Part shown: positions 8,680 to 17,451 of the stretch, piece by piece
How positions within the stretch are numbered: position 1 is the first letter of the stretch
Layout of the letters: each line of letters starts with the position of its first letter
Origin: Niastella sp.
GTDB taxonomy: Bacteria > Bacteroidota > Bacteroidia > Chitinophagales > Chitinophagaceae
DNA length: 64,000 nt
Reading direction: 5' to 3'
Assembly (NCBI GenBank): GCA_016710595.1
Contig: JADJVM010000007.1
Location: 29,081-93,080 of the forward strand
Translations under genes and position numbers: made by a program
Notes under the pieces: model-generated
Databases searched by the model: none
What the model was told of the DNA's origin: nothing
The model's input: only the letters and a program-made list of their open reading frames with translations

Positions 8680-10227
8680 ATGCCCAACCGATCAACCGAC
8701 ATATTATTTCAACTTGTACATTCCCTTGAAAAGGCGGAAAAAAGGAATTTTAAACTTTATATCAAAAGGAATTCAGGTAATACTGATTTAAAAATCATTG
8801 AACTTTTTGATGCATTGGATAAACTGGAAGAGTATGATGAAAAATTTCTGTTTAAAAAACTGCATTCAATAAAGAAACCGCAACTCGCCAATGTAAAAAG
8901 CCATTTATATAAACAGTTGCTGGCAAGCCTTAGGCTCATAAAAATTGCAGACAGTATTGATTTGCAACTGCACGAACAATTAGATTATGCAAAAATTTTG
9001 TATAATAAAGGGCTTTATTACCAAAGCCTTAAAATTTTAGAAAAGGCCAAAGAGCTCGCTATTGCTAACAATCAGGACAGTCTTTTAATACCTGTAATTT
9101 CCCTCGAAAAAAAAATAGAGACACTGCACATTACCCGTAGTATGGAAAACCGGGCAGAACAATTGAGCAACGAAGCAGAAGAGATTTATCGAAAACGCAG
9201 GAATATTACCAGGCTCTCGAACCTGGCACTTAAAATGTATAGCTGGTACATTAAATACGGCCATGCCCGAAATGAAAAAGATGGAGCCGCAGTAAAACAT
9301 TTTTTTATCACGAGCCTGCCTGCCGGAGCACAAAATTTTATGGGTTTTTACGAAAGGTTATACCTGTATCAAAGTTATTGCTGGCTTGCTTTTATACGCC
9401 AGGATTTTTTACAGTATTACCGTTATACACAAAAATGGGTAAACTTATTTATGGAGCAGCCTTTTATGATAGGTATAGAAACAGGCCATTATATAAAAGG
9501 TATGCACAACCTCATGAATGCTCATTTTGATTTACGCAATTATCAAAAATTTGATGAAACCTTAAAAGAATTTATTCTCTTTTCAAAGTCTGAAATTGCA
9601 CAGCAACATGATAATAACCGGGTACAAACTTTTATTTATCTGGTGAGCGCAAAAATCAATAAGCATATTAGTACTGGAACTTTTAAAAAAGGATTAGAAC
9701 TGGTACCAGATACTGAAAAAAAACTAGCCCAATTTTCTTTATACTTAGACAGGCACCGCATCCTGGTGCTTAATTATAAGATTGCGACCTTATATTTTGG
9801 AGCGGGGGATTATAGTACCTGTATTGATTATTTGCATCGCATCATTAATGGTGTAGATGATTTGCGCAGTGACCTGCAATGTTATTCCCGTTTATTGCAT
9901 TTAATAGCTCATTATGAATTAGGTAATACCATGATCATTGAATCCCTGGTAAAATCTGTTTACCGGTACATGGCTAAAATGGATAATTTGTCAATGATAG
10001 AAACTGAAGTATTGAAATTTTTAGAACGATCTTTTTTTATACCGGTAAATAAAATGCAACCACAGCTCAATCTTTTTTTGAAAAAAATAAAGCATTATGA
10101 ATTCAATCGTTTTGAAACCCGGGCATTTGCGTACCTCGATATCGTTTCCTGGCTGGAAAGTAAAGTAAAAAATGAGCCCCTTCAAAAAGTGATACACGAT
10201 AAGTATTTAAAAAGTTCCCGCCGTTAA
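8680..10227 (+). CDS. Helical-repeat (TPR-like) protein of unknown function
   Basis: A 515-residue cytoplasmic protein without signal peptide or membrane segment. I chose the ATG at 8680 (MPNRSTDILFQLVHSLEK) over an upstream TTG because the N-terminal region from there on reads as a regular amphipathic helix. The sequence is almost entirely helical with Leu/Tyr/Lys-rich periods and segments such as YYQSLKILEKAKELA near residue 115 that resemble TPR helices; no enzyme motif is seen. Similar proteins of about 500 residues are common in Chitinophagaceae. It may be a protein-interaction scaffold. Function is unknown. Confidence 0.6.
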   Translation: MPNRSTDILFQLVHSLEKAEKRNFKLYIKRNSGNTDLKIIELFDALDKLEEYDEKFLFKKLHSIKKPQLANVKSHLYKQLLASLRLIKIADSIDLQLHEQLDYAKILYNKGLYYQSLKILEKAKELAIANNQDSLLIPVISLEKKIETLHITRSMENRAEQLSNEAEEIYRKRRNITRLSNLALKMYSWYIKYGHARNEKDGAAVKHFFITSLPAGAQNFMGFYERLYLYQSYCWLAFIRQDFLQYYRYTQKWVNLFMEQPFMIGIETGHYIKGMHNLMNAHFDLRNYQKFDETLKEFILFSKSEIAQQHDNNRVQTFIYLVSAKINKHISTGTFKKGLELVPDTEKKLAQFSLYLDRHRILVLNYKIATLYFGAGDYSTCIDYLHRIINGVDDLRSDLQCYSRLLHLIAHYELGNTMIIESLVKSVYRYMAKMDNLSMIETEVLKFLERSFFIPVNKMQPQLNLFLKKIKHYEFNRFETRAFAYLDIVSWLESKVKNEPLQKVIHDKYLKSSRR

Positions 10228-11265
10228 TTATGCAGTAAGCAGGCTACAGCCCCGTAAATCTGTAACATCTAATCTTCCTGTTATTTCAAAATGATGATTG
10301 GTTGTAATTTTTCCTACATCATCAGTCGCAATAAAAGCACAACTGTAAATATTCGCCAGGTCAATAATATTAATTACACCACTTGTTCCGGCATCACCTG
10401 AAATGGCAAAAGGGTCATCTTCTGCCCGTATTAAAATTTTCATCCACGGCGGGCAACTAAAGAGGCCATCTTGTAAGGCATAGGCTTGCGATAGGAGTTC
10501 CGTCATGCCATATTCTGATGCGATTTGTTTTAGCTGGAATTTTTCTCTTAAGATGGTATGTACTTCCGCACGGATAATTTCTTTTTTTCTTCCTTTCATA
10601 CCACCCGTTTCCAGTATCCGGCAATGCTGTAACGGTATCGGAAATTTTTCAGCAAAATCGAGTAGGGCGTATGTTACTCCAAATAAGATTGTTTTTATTT
10701 TATTTTTTTCATTTTCCAGCAGGATATTTGCCAGGGCATCCAAATCTTGTAAATAAAAACCACTGTTGTAGTGATTGCTTAGCCCAATAAGCTCATGTAC
10801 CATATAAACCAACGAGGAGTTACCTTTTTCTAAATAATTTGGTAACAAACCCAGGATGCAATATTGTGAAGGGTCACCAAAAAACAGGGAAAAGGTTTTT
10901 AAGAAACTTTCTGTATAGATATTTTCATTTGTAAGAAAATGTTTACTGGGGATCATTCCGGTGGTACCACTACTTTCAAATACTAGTTTTACAGCGTTTG
11001 ACCCTGTAATAACTTTATGTGTTTTAAAGAAGACGATTGGCAAAAAAGGGATATCCTGTATTTTATGAACATTGCCGGGCACTTTTTTTATTAAATCACA
11101 ATATTGGCGGTATAAAGGATTATGCTCATATTGAAACTTAAATACTTGTATTGCCAACTGGTCAAAATTAAAATTTGACGAATTGAATACTCCATTTATT
11201 ATATCAATATCCTGTTGGGGCATTTGAATGCTGCAAATTTCAGCAAAATAATTCAATCCTTTCAA
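10228..11265 (-). CDS. LuxE-like acyl-protein synthetase / acyltransferase
   Basis: A 345-residue member of the LuxE (acyl-protein synthetase) branch of the adenylate-forming superfamily. The core AMP/ATP-binding motif is visible as FESSGTTGMIPSKH near residues 94-107, with an upstream IPFLPIVFFKTHKV segment and the later ASEYGMTELLSQAY near residue 240, which corresponds to the YGxTE motif. LuxE enzymes activate fatty acids and pass them to a protein partner; no luxC or luxD is near, so a bioluminescence role is not suggested. In Bacteroidetes such genes are often linked to acyl or surface-polymer chemistry. It is divergent from, and begins 52 bases away from, the lipoprotein gene at 11317. 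Confidence 0.75.
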   Translation of the reverse strand: MKGLNYFAEICSIQMPQQDIDIINGVFNSSNFNFDQLAIQVFKFQYEHNPLYRQYCDLIKKVPGNVHKIQDIPFLPIVFFKTHKVITGSNAVKLVFESSGTTGMIPSKHFLTNENIYTESFLKTFSLFFGDPSQYCILGLLPNYLEKGNSSLVYMVHELIGLSNHYNSGFYLQDLDALANILLENEKNKIKTILFGVTYALLDFAEKFPIPLQHCRILETGGMKGRKKEIIRAEVHTILREKFQLKQIASEYGMTELLSQAYALQDGLFSCPPWMKILIRAEDDPFAISGDAGTSGVINIIDLANIYSCAFIATDDVGKITTNHHFEITGRLDVTDLRGCSLLTA

Positions 11266-11316
11266 AAGGTTTGTTTTATTAAGAGGTTATTTAGAAATCT
11301 GTCGTTAAATTTGGAT

Positions 11317-11784
11317 ATGCAAATAATGAAAATGAAAAAAGCCTGCCTTTTTGCCAGCACTGTATTTTTGCTTGTCTCCTGTGGTAAGGATAAATTTAAT
11401 ACCGTTCCAGAAATTAAGTTTACTTCTATTACGCCAAATGTGATAAGTAATTCCAGTTTCCCCGGCCAGATTGACCTTACTTTTAAATTAAAAGATGCCG
11501 AAGGTGATTTTGGAGTGGGTGGTAACAATGATTCTACTTATGTATATGTAAAAAACATAACTACATCCCAGGAATTAGATTCTTTTAGGTTCCCTCTCTT
11601 AAATGGTATTAGCCGTAAAAATATGGATGTGGAAGTTACCGCTAATATTTTACGGGATGCCAAACCCAGTAATATACCTGCACCTTATACTGATACTTTG
11701 TATTTTGAAATTTATGTAAGAGACAATGCCGGCCATAAAAGTAATGTAGAGCAGGCCGGGCCTTTATACTATATCCGAAATTAA
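11317..11784 (+). CDS. Small lipoprotein of unknown function
   Basis: About 155 residues. Three in-frame ATGs (11317, 11326, 11332) precede a lipoprotein signal peptide KKACLFASTVFLLVSCGKD with the lipobox LVSC; 11317 is given but any of the three is possible. The mature part contains IDLTFKLKDAEGDFG, an Ig-like/PKD-like beta pattern shared by many Bacteroidetes surface lipoproteins. Its stop overlaps the next ATG by one base (TAATG), so it is coupled to the UbiA-like membrane gene. Function unknown. Confidence 0.65.
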   Translation: MQIMKMKKACLFASTVFLLVSCGKDKFNTVPEIKFTSITPNVISNSSFPGQIDLTFKLKDAEGDFGVGGNNDSTYVYVKNITTSQELDSFRFPLLNGISRKNMDVEVTANILRDAKPSNIPAPYTDTLYFEIYVRDNAGHKSNVEQAGPLYYIRN

Positions 11785-12626
11785 TGCGTTGGTTACAATT
11801 CATCTTATCTCATTCTATTTTCATTTCATTTTGTGCAGCAGCTTTATGTATGCAAACATATATCCTGTTGCATATACCGTCAAATATTAATATCATTGGC
11901 CTTGTTTTTTTCTCTACGCTCTCCGGTTATAATGTATATTGGTTCTTAAGTAAATATTTTTTTAGCAGTTCAACCTCCATTTTTAAATTTATAAGAATTG
12001 CCAAATCTTATTTTAGTGTGGCCGTAATAAGCGCCGGGCTTACCTTTTATTTTTTTTTAAAAGTACCCTATAGTTTGCCTTATCTTGTAATCTCCATTTT
12101 TCTTACGGCTATATATTCAATGCCACTTTGGCCCTTACCCCGGTTGGCTGGCCTGGCACAAAAAGCAGGTTTTTTAAAAACAACATTGCTGGCATTTACC
12201 TGGGCATATACCACAACCGTATTACCTGCTATTGAAATTTTGCAAAGTGAGGCCTATGCCATTACCCTGTTATTTGCATCCCGTTTCTTTTTTATGCTTA
12301 TGCTATGTGTAATTTTTGATAAGCGTGATACGGAGATAGATAAAATTCATTCTTTACGAAGTATGGCAACAGATATTGCTTCCCATACACTAAGGATTTT
12401 AATGTATGTAACACTCATTTGTTATATGATTGCTGGAATATTTGTGAGGATACATTTTGGAGATACCTCCCAGGTATATGCTTTTGCACTTACCGGCGCT
12501 GTAGTATGGATCGTTTTTGAAATGTCGTTTAAAAAAAGAGGATATTTTTTCTATTATTTTATTGTAGATGGCCTTATGTTGCTTTCTTCTGTTTTTACCT
12601 GGGGTGCCAATCTGATAAATAATTGA
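11784..12626 (+). CDS. UbiA-like multi-pass membrane protein
   Basis: A 280-residue integral membrane protein with about eight hydrophobic helices. The layout resembles UbiA-superfamily prenyltransferases, including a cytosolic loop VIFDKRDTEIDKIHSL near residue 180 that matches the second Asp-rich region (DxRDxxxD). The first Asp-rich motif NDxxDxxxD is not evident; SGYNVYWFLSKYF stands at its place. It may therefore be an inactive or divergent family member. It is translationally coupled to the lipoprotein upstream. Substrate unknown. Confidence 0.55.
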   Translation: MRWLQFILSHSIFISFCAAALCMQTYILLHIPSNINIIGLVFFSTLSGYNVYWFLSKYFFSSSTSIFKFIRIAKSYFSVAVISAGLTFYFFLKVPYSLPYLVISIFLTAIYSMPLWPLPRLAGLAQKAGFLKTTLLAFTWAYTTTVLPAIEILQSEAYAITLLFASRFFFMLMLCVIFDKRDTEIDKIHSLRSMATDIASHTLRILMYVTLICYMIAGIFVRIHFGDTSQVYAFALTGAVVWIVFEMSFKKRGYFFYYFIVDGLMLLSSVFTWGANLINN

Positions 12627-12654
12627 TCAGGAAACAAAGCTTTAGTTACTTTTG
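12623..12654 (+). promoter_or_regulatory. Candidate promoter of the M42 peptidase gene
   Basis: TTG at 12623-12625 and TACTTTTG at 12647-12654 (21-base spacer) match the Bacteroidetes consensus and lie just before the ATG at 12671. Confidence 0.5.
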
Positions 12655-12670
12655 CAAAAATAATTTTACA

Positions 12671-13774
12671 ATGGCAAAAGCAACAAAATCTAAATCAATA
12701 CTTCCTCCGGCGTCATTTCAATTTTTAGAAAAATATATCAATAATGCCTCTCCCACAGGTTTTGAAACACCCGGACAAAAATTATGGATGGAGCATTTAA
12801 AGCCGTATGCTGATGAATTCTTCACCGATCCTTATGGTACAGCTGTTGCGGTTATCAACCCGGGCAATCCATTCAAAGTAGTAATAGAAGCTCATGCCGA
12901 TGAGATCAGTTGGTTTGTAAATTATATTTCTCCCGAAGGCCTTTTGTATTTAAAAAGAAACGGCGGAGTAGATCACCAGGTAGCGCCCAGTAAAAGAGTG
13001 ATGATACATGGAAAAAAAGGGCCTGTAAAAGCGGTATTTGGATGGCCTGCCATTCATACCCGTATAGGTGCTGCCGAAAAAGAAACCCAACCCAAAGTAG
13101 AAAATTTATTTTTAGACTGTGGGGCCCGTAATAAAAAAGAAGTGGAGGCGCTCGGCATCCATGTAGGTGCCGTGGCAACTTATATTGATGGGTATGAAGA
13201 ACTCGCCCATGATTTTTTAATTGGCCGGGCATTCGACAATCGAATTGGTGGCTTTATGATTGCCGAAGTGGCCCGCTTGCTTAAAGAAAATAAAAAGAAA
13301 CTACCCTATACATTATATATTGTAAATGCGGTGCAGGAAGAAATTGGTCTCCGTGGTGCAGAAATGATTGCCCGGCGTATAAAACCAAATGTGGCCATTA
13401 TTACAGATGTTACCCATGATAGCACAACCCCGATGATCAATAAAATGATAGAAGGCGATTGTGTTTGTGGCAAAGGCCCCGTATTAAGTTTTGGCCCTGC
13501 TGTACATAATAAATTATTGGGGTTGGTGCAGGATGTAGCTGCTAAAAATAAAATTGAAGTGCAACTGCGGGCTGCAAGCCGTAGCACAGGTACCGATACC
13601 GATTCTTTCGCTTATGCCAATGATGGTTGCCCTTCTGTACTTATTTCTATTCCTTTAAGGTATATGCATACTACTGTAGAAATGCTTCATAAAAGAGATA
13701 TAGAACTTACTGTAAAATTGATGTACGAAACTTTATTAGCCCTTACCCCAAAAACCAACCTGAGTTATTTTTAA
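12671..13774 (+). CDS. M42 family metallopeptidase (glutamyl aminopeptidase / endoglucanase-like)
   Basis: A 367-residue cytosolic di-metal aminopeptidase of family M42 (FrvX/PepA type). The start at 12671 (MAKATKSKSIL) follows the promoter; the upstream reading includes it. Metal and catalytic features visible are VVIEAHADEISW (His-Ala-Asp) near residue 75, AFDNRIGGFM near residue 190, the catalytic Glu pair in VNAVQEEIGLRGA near residue 222, and ITDVTHD near residue 247. The C-terminal RYMHTTVEM provides the last histidine. Family members form dodecameric TET particles that trim peptides. A membrane-protein gene follows after 4 bases. Confidence 0.9.
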   Translation: MAKATKSKSILPPASFQFLEKYINNASPTGFETPGQKLWMEHLKPYADEFFTDPYGTAVAVINPGNPFKVVIEAHADEISWFVNYISPEGLLYLKRNGGVDHQVAPSKRVMIHGKKGPVKAVFGWPAIHTRIGAAEKETQPKVENLFLDCGARNKKEVEALGIHVGAVATYIDGYEELAHDFLIGRAFDNRIGGFMIAEVARLLKENKKKLPYTLYIVNAVQEEIGLRGAEMIARRIKPNVAIITDVTHDSTTPMINKMIEGDCVCGKGPVLSFGPAVHNKLLGLVQDVAAKNKIEVQLRAASRSTGTDTDSFAYANDGCPSVLISIPLRYMHTTVEMLHKRDIELTVKLMYETLLALTPKTNLSYF

Positions 13775-13778
13775 ATTT

Positions 13779-14267
13779 ATGGAAGATCGTTTCTCAAAAT
13801 ATGTAAAACTTACTACAGGGCTTATACTCACTGTAATTGCTTTTGTTTTATTCATAGCTATACTCCTGGTAGTTTTCAGGTTGTTTTTTGGAATATTAAG
13901 TTATGTTCCCTGGACGAGCTATTTTTTTATGGCTTGCTTAGTTTTATTTCCTTCTGTATTTTTTATTGCAGTGTTTTATGTTTATTATAAACGCACCCGG
14001 CCATACCCCCGTAAATGGATAAGGTATCTTTCTTTTTTTATTTTTGGGGCAATCAGTTGTATTTGGTTGTATGTGTTAGTAAGGGATATGATTACATTCA
14101 CTCAATTTCAATATACAGAAATGGATAAATACCGGGGGTTTGGTATGTGGATTCTTGCTGGTTCAGTTTTTACACTATTTTTGGTTGGTATGATACAGGC
14201 TTTAGGCAACCAAAAAGAATTAGATTGGCGCACAAAAAGGCAACAGGAACGGGGCGATGTAGATTAA
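13779..14267 (+). CDS. Four-helix membrane protein of unknown function
   Basis: A 162-residue protein with four strongly hydrophobic helices (roughly residues 13-40, 45-68, 80-103 and 122-142) and short charged loops; the C-terminus is hydrophilic (KELDWRTKRQQERGD). No recognised motif. It starts 4 bases after the M42 peptidase stop and is probably in that operon. Its last 4 bases overlap the convergent acetyltransferase gene. Confidence 0.6.
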   Translation: MEDRFSKYVKLTTGLILTVIAFVLFIAILLVVFRLFFGILSYVPWTSYFFMACLVLFPSVFFIAVFYVYYKRTRPYPRKWIRYLSFFIFGAISCIWLYVLVRDMITFTQFQYTEMDKYRGFGMWILAGSVFTLFLVGMIQALGNQKELDWRTKRQQERGDVD

Positions 14268-14836
14268 CCGGGATTTTGTAAACAATATATGGCTGAATCG
14301 TAAAACATACTTTCATAATAATAATTTTCTTTAAAATGGGCTTCTTTTACAAAGCCCATTTTTTGTAAAACATGCTCACTCCCTTTGTTTTCCGGGTTGA
14401 TATGAGCTTCTATACCATGTAAGTTCATATTCTTAAAACCATACCCTATTACTGGTTTTGCGGCCTCCTGCATATAACCCTGTTGCCAAAATTCCGGGTT
14501 TAAAATATAACCTAATTCCGCTCGTTTATGTTCAGCATCAATACGCCAGAATGTAATATTTCCAATCATGATTTCCGGCATTTCTTGTAAAGCCATTACC
14601 CATAGGATTGCTTTATTTTCAAACCAGTTATTTTCAATCATTTTTATCATATCCCGGGCTTCTTTGATATGCGTCAAAGGTTTTTTTTGTATGTATTTTA
14701 ATACAACCGGGCTGCTGCGAAGCGCAAACAGGCTCTCTGCATCCATCATGCCGATGGGCCTTAAAATCAATCTCTTTGTATGCAAAACCGGGAATGGGTG
14801 AAAATTCAAATGCAGGTTAAATTTATTTTTCTCCAT
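14264..14836 (-). CDS. GNAT N-acetyltransferase, RimJ/RimL type
   Basis: A 190-residue GNAT-fold protein. LHTKRLILRPIGMMDAESLF near the N-terminus is the standard opening of RimJ/RimL-like acetyltransferases, and GYILNPEFWQQGYMQEAAK near residue 125 carries the acetyl-CoA pyrophosphate-binding region (Q/R-x-x-G-x-G/A degenerate to QQGYMQ). HINPENKGSEHVLQKMGF is the conserved C-terminal motif B. It may acetylate a protein N-terminus or a small amine; the substrate is not predictable. Coupled with a second GNAT gene 5 bases upstream on the same strand. Confidence 0.85.
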   Translation of the reverse strand: MEKNKFNLHLNFHPFPVLHTKRLILRPIGMMDAESLFALRSSPVVLKYIQKKPLTHIKEARDMIKMIENNWFENKAILWVMALQEMPEIMIGNITFWRIDAEHKRAELGYILNPEFWQQGYMQEAAKPVIGYGFKNMNLHGIEAHINPENKGSEHVLQKMGFVKEAHFKENYYYESMFYDSAIYCLQNPG

Positions 14837-14841
14837 CAGTT

Positions 14842-15336
14842 TTATATTATTTTTTTTCCCATAATGATCAAAGAAAATTCTTTATCATCCATATTAGCCA
14901 CATCAGGTAAGTGACCCCATGTTTCAAAGCCGAGAGATTTAAAAATAGATAGGCTTGCATAATTATGGGCAAAAATAAAACCCAACAAATTTTTTATTTG
15001 TAACGAAGGTGCTTCTTTGATGCATTCATATAATATCGCTTTACCATATCCCTTACCCCTGCATTTTTCATCCAGGAAAATACTAATTTCTGCGGTTCCG
15101 GAATAAGCAGGCCTACCATAAAAATCACTGAAACTTACCCATCCTATTTTTGAAAGTTGAAGATCATCTTCAATAATCCATATAGGGCGATTACCTGTAT
15201 GTGCCCAAAACCATTTCTCTTTATCCTTAGTATTTACCGGTACGGTATCGGCGGTTACCATCCGGCTTGCAATGGTAGCGTTGTAAATTTCTACAATATA
15301 TGGCAGGTCATTAATTTCTGCATTTCGGATGAACAT
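14842..15336 (-). CDS. GNAT N-acetyltransferase, phosphinothricin acetyltransferase-like
   Basis: A 164-residue acetyltransferase that starts MFIRNAEINDLPYIVEIYN, as in PAT/YncA-like GNAT proteins. SIFLDEKCRGKGYGKAIL near residue 90 has the R-G-K-G-Y-G acetyl-CoA loop, and the GFIFAHNYASLSIFKSLGF region near residue 120 is the usual C-terminal segment. Relatives acetylate amino acid analogues such as phosphinothricin or methionine sulfoximine, but the natural substrate is uncertain. It forms a two-gene unit with the following GNAT gene. Confidence 0.85.
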   Translation of the reverse strand: MFIRNAEINDLPYIVEIYNATIASRMVTADTVPVNTKDKEKWFWAHTGNRPIWIIEDDLQLSKIGWVSFSDFYGRPAYSGTAEISIFLDEKCRGKGYGKAILYECIKEAPSLQIKNLLGFIFAHNYASLSIFKSLGFETWGHLPDVANMDDKEFSLIIMGKKII

Positions 15337-15597
15337 AATTCAAAAATAAAGTATATGTTTGAAAAGTAAATTATAATTACTACAGATCGATTTATATAAT
15401 AATTAGGATAGCAATTTACTCAAGAAAATTTCCGTAATAAAAAAAATATACCTTATTGCATAGGATTACGTAAATTCCTCATTGAATATTTAGGGTAAAT
15501 ACGCTATATTTTGAAATCCTTCGTAATTAAATAGTAAAAAAGGCGTTATAGAATAAGTAATCTTACTGATCCAAAAATTTACTAATTTCACGTTTTT

Positions 15598-16275
15598 ATG
15601 AAAAACAATATGTCTGATCCAATAAAAGTTATAATCGCCGATGACCATGTGTTATTCCGGGCCGGTGTAAAATCATTTTTAAGCTTAAAAGAAGATATCC
15701 GTGTAATTGGCGAAGCTGATAACGGGATGCATTTGCTTACTTTACTAAGGACCCAGGTGCCTGATGTAATTTTATTAGATATACAAATGCCCATCATGAG
15801 CGGTATTGATGCCTTGCCCGAGATTAAGAAACTTTGCCCGCAAACAAAAATTGTCATGCTTACCATGCTCGATGAAAATAGCATGATTTCAAAATTAATG
15901 GAACTTGGCGCCAATAGTTACCTCTCTAAATCGAGTGATAGCGAAGTAATTTATGAAGCCATTAAAACCTGTGTAAGCCAGGAATATTATTTTAATGATC
16001 TCACCAATAAGGCAATGCTTACCAGTCTGAAACAAAAAAACAATATAGTTCCTCCTCATTTAATGGTGCAGGAAGCGGTATTGAATGAAAAGGAAACAAC
16101 GATCCTGAGGTTAATGTGCGAAGAGAAAAGCACAAAGGAGATTGCAGATATTGTAGAGCTTAGCCCACGTACCGTAGAATCTATCAGGGATAAATTGAAA
16201 GTAAAAACGGGATCAAAAAGTACAGCAGGCTTAATTATGTATGCTGTGAAACATAAAATAATTGAAGAAATTTAG
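15598..16275 (+). CDS. Response regulator, NarL/FixJ type with LuxR-like HTH
   Basis: A 225-residue two-component response regulator. The receiver domain (residues about 5-125) has the acidic pair in IIADDHVLF, the phospho-acceptor Asp in VILLDIQMP near residue 60, the switch Thr in VMLTMLD and the Lys in YLSKSSD. The C-terminal LuxR-type HTH spans about residues 160-222, with LNEKETTILRLMCEEKSTKE and LSPRTVESIRDKL as the DNA-recognition part. No histidine kinase is adjacent, so it is an orphan here. Start at 15598; a second ATG at 15610 is also possible. A 261-base AT-rich gap lies upstream without recognisable genes. Confidence 0.93.
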   Translation: MKNNMSDPIKVIIADDHVLFRAGVKSFLSLKEDIRVIGEADNGMHLLTLLRTQVPDVILLDIQMPIMSGIDALPEIKKLCPQTKIVMLTMLDENSMISKLMELGANSYLSKSSDSEVIYEAIKTCVSQEYYFNDLTNKAMLTSLKQKNNIVPPHLMVQEAVLNEKETTILRLMCEEKSTKEIADIVELSPRTVESIRDKLKVKTGSKSTAGLIMYAVKHKIIEEI

Positions 16276-16306
16276 ATGATGCATCAGCTAAAATAATCTT
16301 TTCATA

Positions 16307-16336
16307 AACCCCTCGCTTTACGCACTGGGGTTTTTT
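16307..16336 (+). terminator. Rho-independent terminator after response regulator
   Basis: AACCCC and GGGGTT pair around a 14-base loop and are followed by a T-run; it separates the regulator from the aminotransferase gene. Confidence 0.75.
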
Positions 16337-16348
16337 AATGTATGTAAA

Positions 16349-17197
16349 ATGAGTTATTATAATTTTAATGGGAAACTTTTTCAAGACCAGGAACCGGCCT
16401 TAGGCCCCAACAGCCGGGCAGTACGCTATGGCGATGGTTTGTTTGAAACCATTAAATACCGCAATGGCCGTTTGCTGCTGGAAGAAGAACATTTTGACCG
16501 CTTATGGCATGGTATGAAATTATTAAAATTTGATATTCCTGCACAGTTTACGCCCCAGCAATTGAAAAATGAAATAGAAAAAACGGTACAAAAAAACAAG
16601 CATACATCTGCCAGGATAAGGATGGCGATACTGAGAGGGGATGGCGGCATGTTTGACCCTAAAAATCATTTTCCAAATTATATTATTCAAAGTTGGCAAT
16701 TGCCCGAAAAAATTGAATTATTGAATAGTAATGGTCTTACCTTAAGCATTTACCGGGATGGCTGGAAATCTTGCGATGCGTTCTGTAACGTAAAACACAA
16801 TAATTACCTCTGCTATTGTATGGCAGCTTTATATGCAAAAGAACAATTTTGTAATGATGCTTTATTGCTGAATAATTACGGCCGTATTTGCGACAGTAGT
16901 ATTGCCAATGTGTATATGATAAAAGACAACCGAATATATACACCGTCTTTGCAGGAAGGATGTATTGCCGGGGTAATGCGTAAATTTTTAATTGAACATT
17001 TGCCATTGTTAGGTTATACTATTGAAGAAACTCAAATTACAGAAGAAATGATAAATACTGCGGATGAAGTATTTATTAGTAATTCTATCTTTAATATCCG
17101 TTGGGTAGGCCATATCGGTAGTTATGAATTTGCTAATAAAAAAATTATTGATATGGTAAATGCCTTGCACGAAGCTTATCCCGAAGTATTTTATTGA
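16349..17197 (+). CDS. Class IV PLP aminotransferase (aminodeoxychorismate lyase / branched-chain aminotransferase-like)
   Basis: A 282-residue fold-type IV PLP enzyme. Visible features are RAVRYGDGLFETIKYRNG near residue 25, the PLP-lysine region CNVKHNNYLCY near residue 145, DALLLNNYGRICDSSIANVY near residue 170, and the C-terminal EVFISNSIFNIRWV with the phosphate-binding Ser/Asn residues. Length and motif set fit 4-amino-4-deoxychorismate lyase (PabC) or a D-amino-acid/branched-chain aminotransferase; sequence alone does not separate these. Stands alone, with hairpin terminators on both sides. Confidence 0.85.
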   Translation: MSYYNFNGKLFQDQEPALGPNSRAVRYGDGLFETIKYRNGRLLLEEEHFDRLWHGMKLLKFDIPAQFTPQQLKNEIEKTVQKNKHTSARIRMAILRGDGGMFDPKNHFPNYIIQSWQLPEKIELLNSNGLTLSIYRDGWKSCDAFCNVKHNNYLCYCMAALYAKEQFCNDALLLNNYGRICDSSIANVYMIKDNRIYTPSLQEGCIAGVMRKFLIEHLPLLGYTIEETQITEEMINTADEVFISNSIFNIRWVGHIGSYEFANKKIIDMVNALHEAYPEVFY

Positions 17198-17229
17198 TGC
17201 ATTCTCTCCGGCTTTTAATATTATTTATC

Positions 17230-17256
17230 GCCTTCCAACACCTGGAAGGCTTTTTT
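17230..17256 (+). terminator. Rho-independent terminator after class IV aminotransferase
   Basis: GCCTTCCA-ACACC-TGGAAGGC followed by six T residues. Confidence 0.85.
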
Positions 17257-17349
17257 GTATATGGGATTGTAATTTTTGTATAAAATAAAATATGGCAATT
17301 GCATGACAATAAACATGCTCCAAAAAAGCTGGGGCAATGGTTACGAAAA

Positions 17350-17357
17350 TAACTTTG
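17350..17357 (+). promoter_or_regulatory. Candidate -7 element for TonB receptor operon
   Basis: TAACTTTG matches TAnnTTTG, 95 bases before the receptor ATG. I could not identify a convincing Fur or other iron-responsive operator in the leader. Confidence 0.4.
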
Positions 17358-17451
17358 CAAAACTATTTTTAAAATACTGCTTTTCCATGTATGTATTATT
17401 TCCACTTATAAATAAGGCATTTTAAAAATAAAATCATATCAACAAAACTAC

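Noticed and set aside
15337..15597. tRNA or small RNA in the gap before the response regulator
   Set aside because: No cloverleaf or terminator seen; AT-rich only. No tRNA or rRNA was seen anywhere in the window.
17257..17451. Fur box upstream of the TonB receptor
   Set aside because: No palindrome close enough to a Fur consensus to be claimed.
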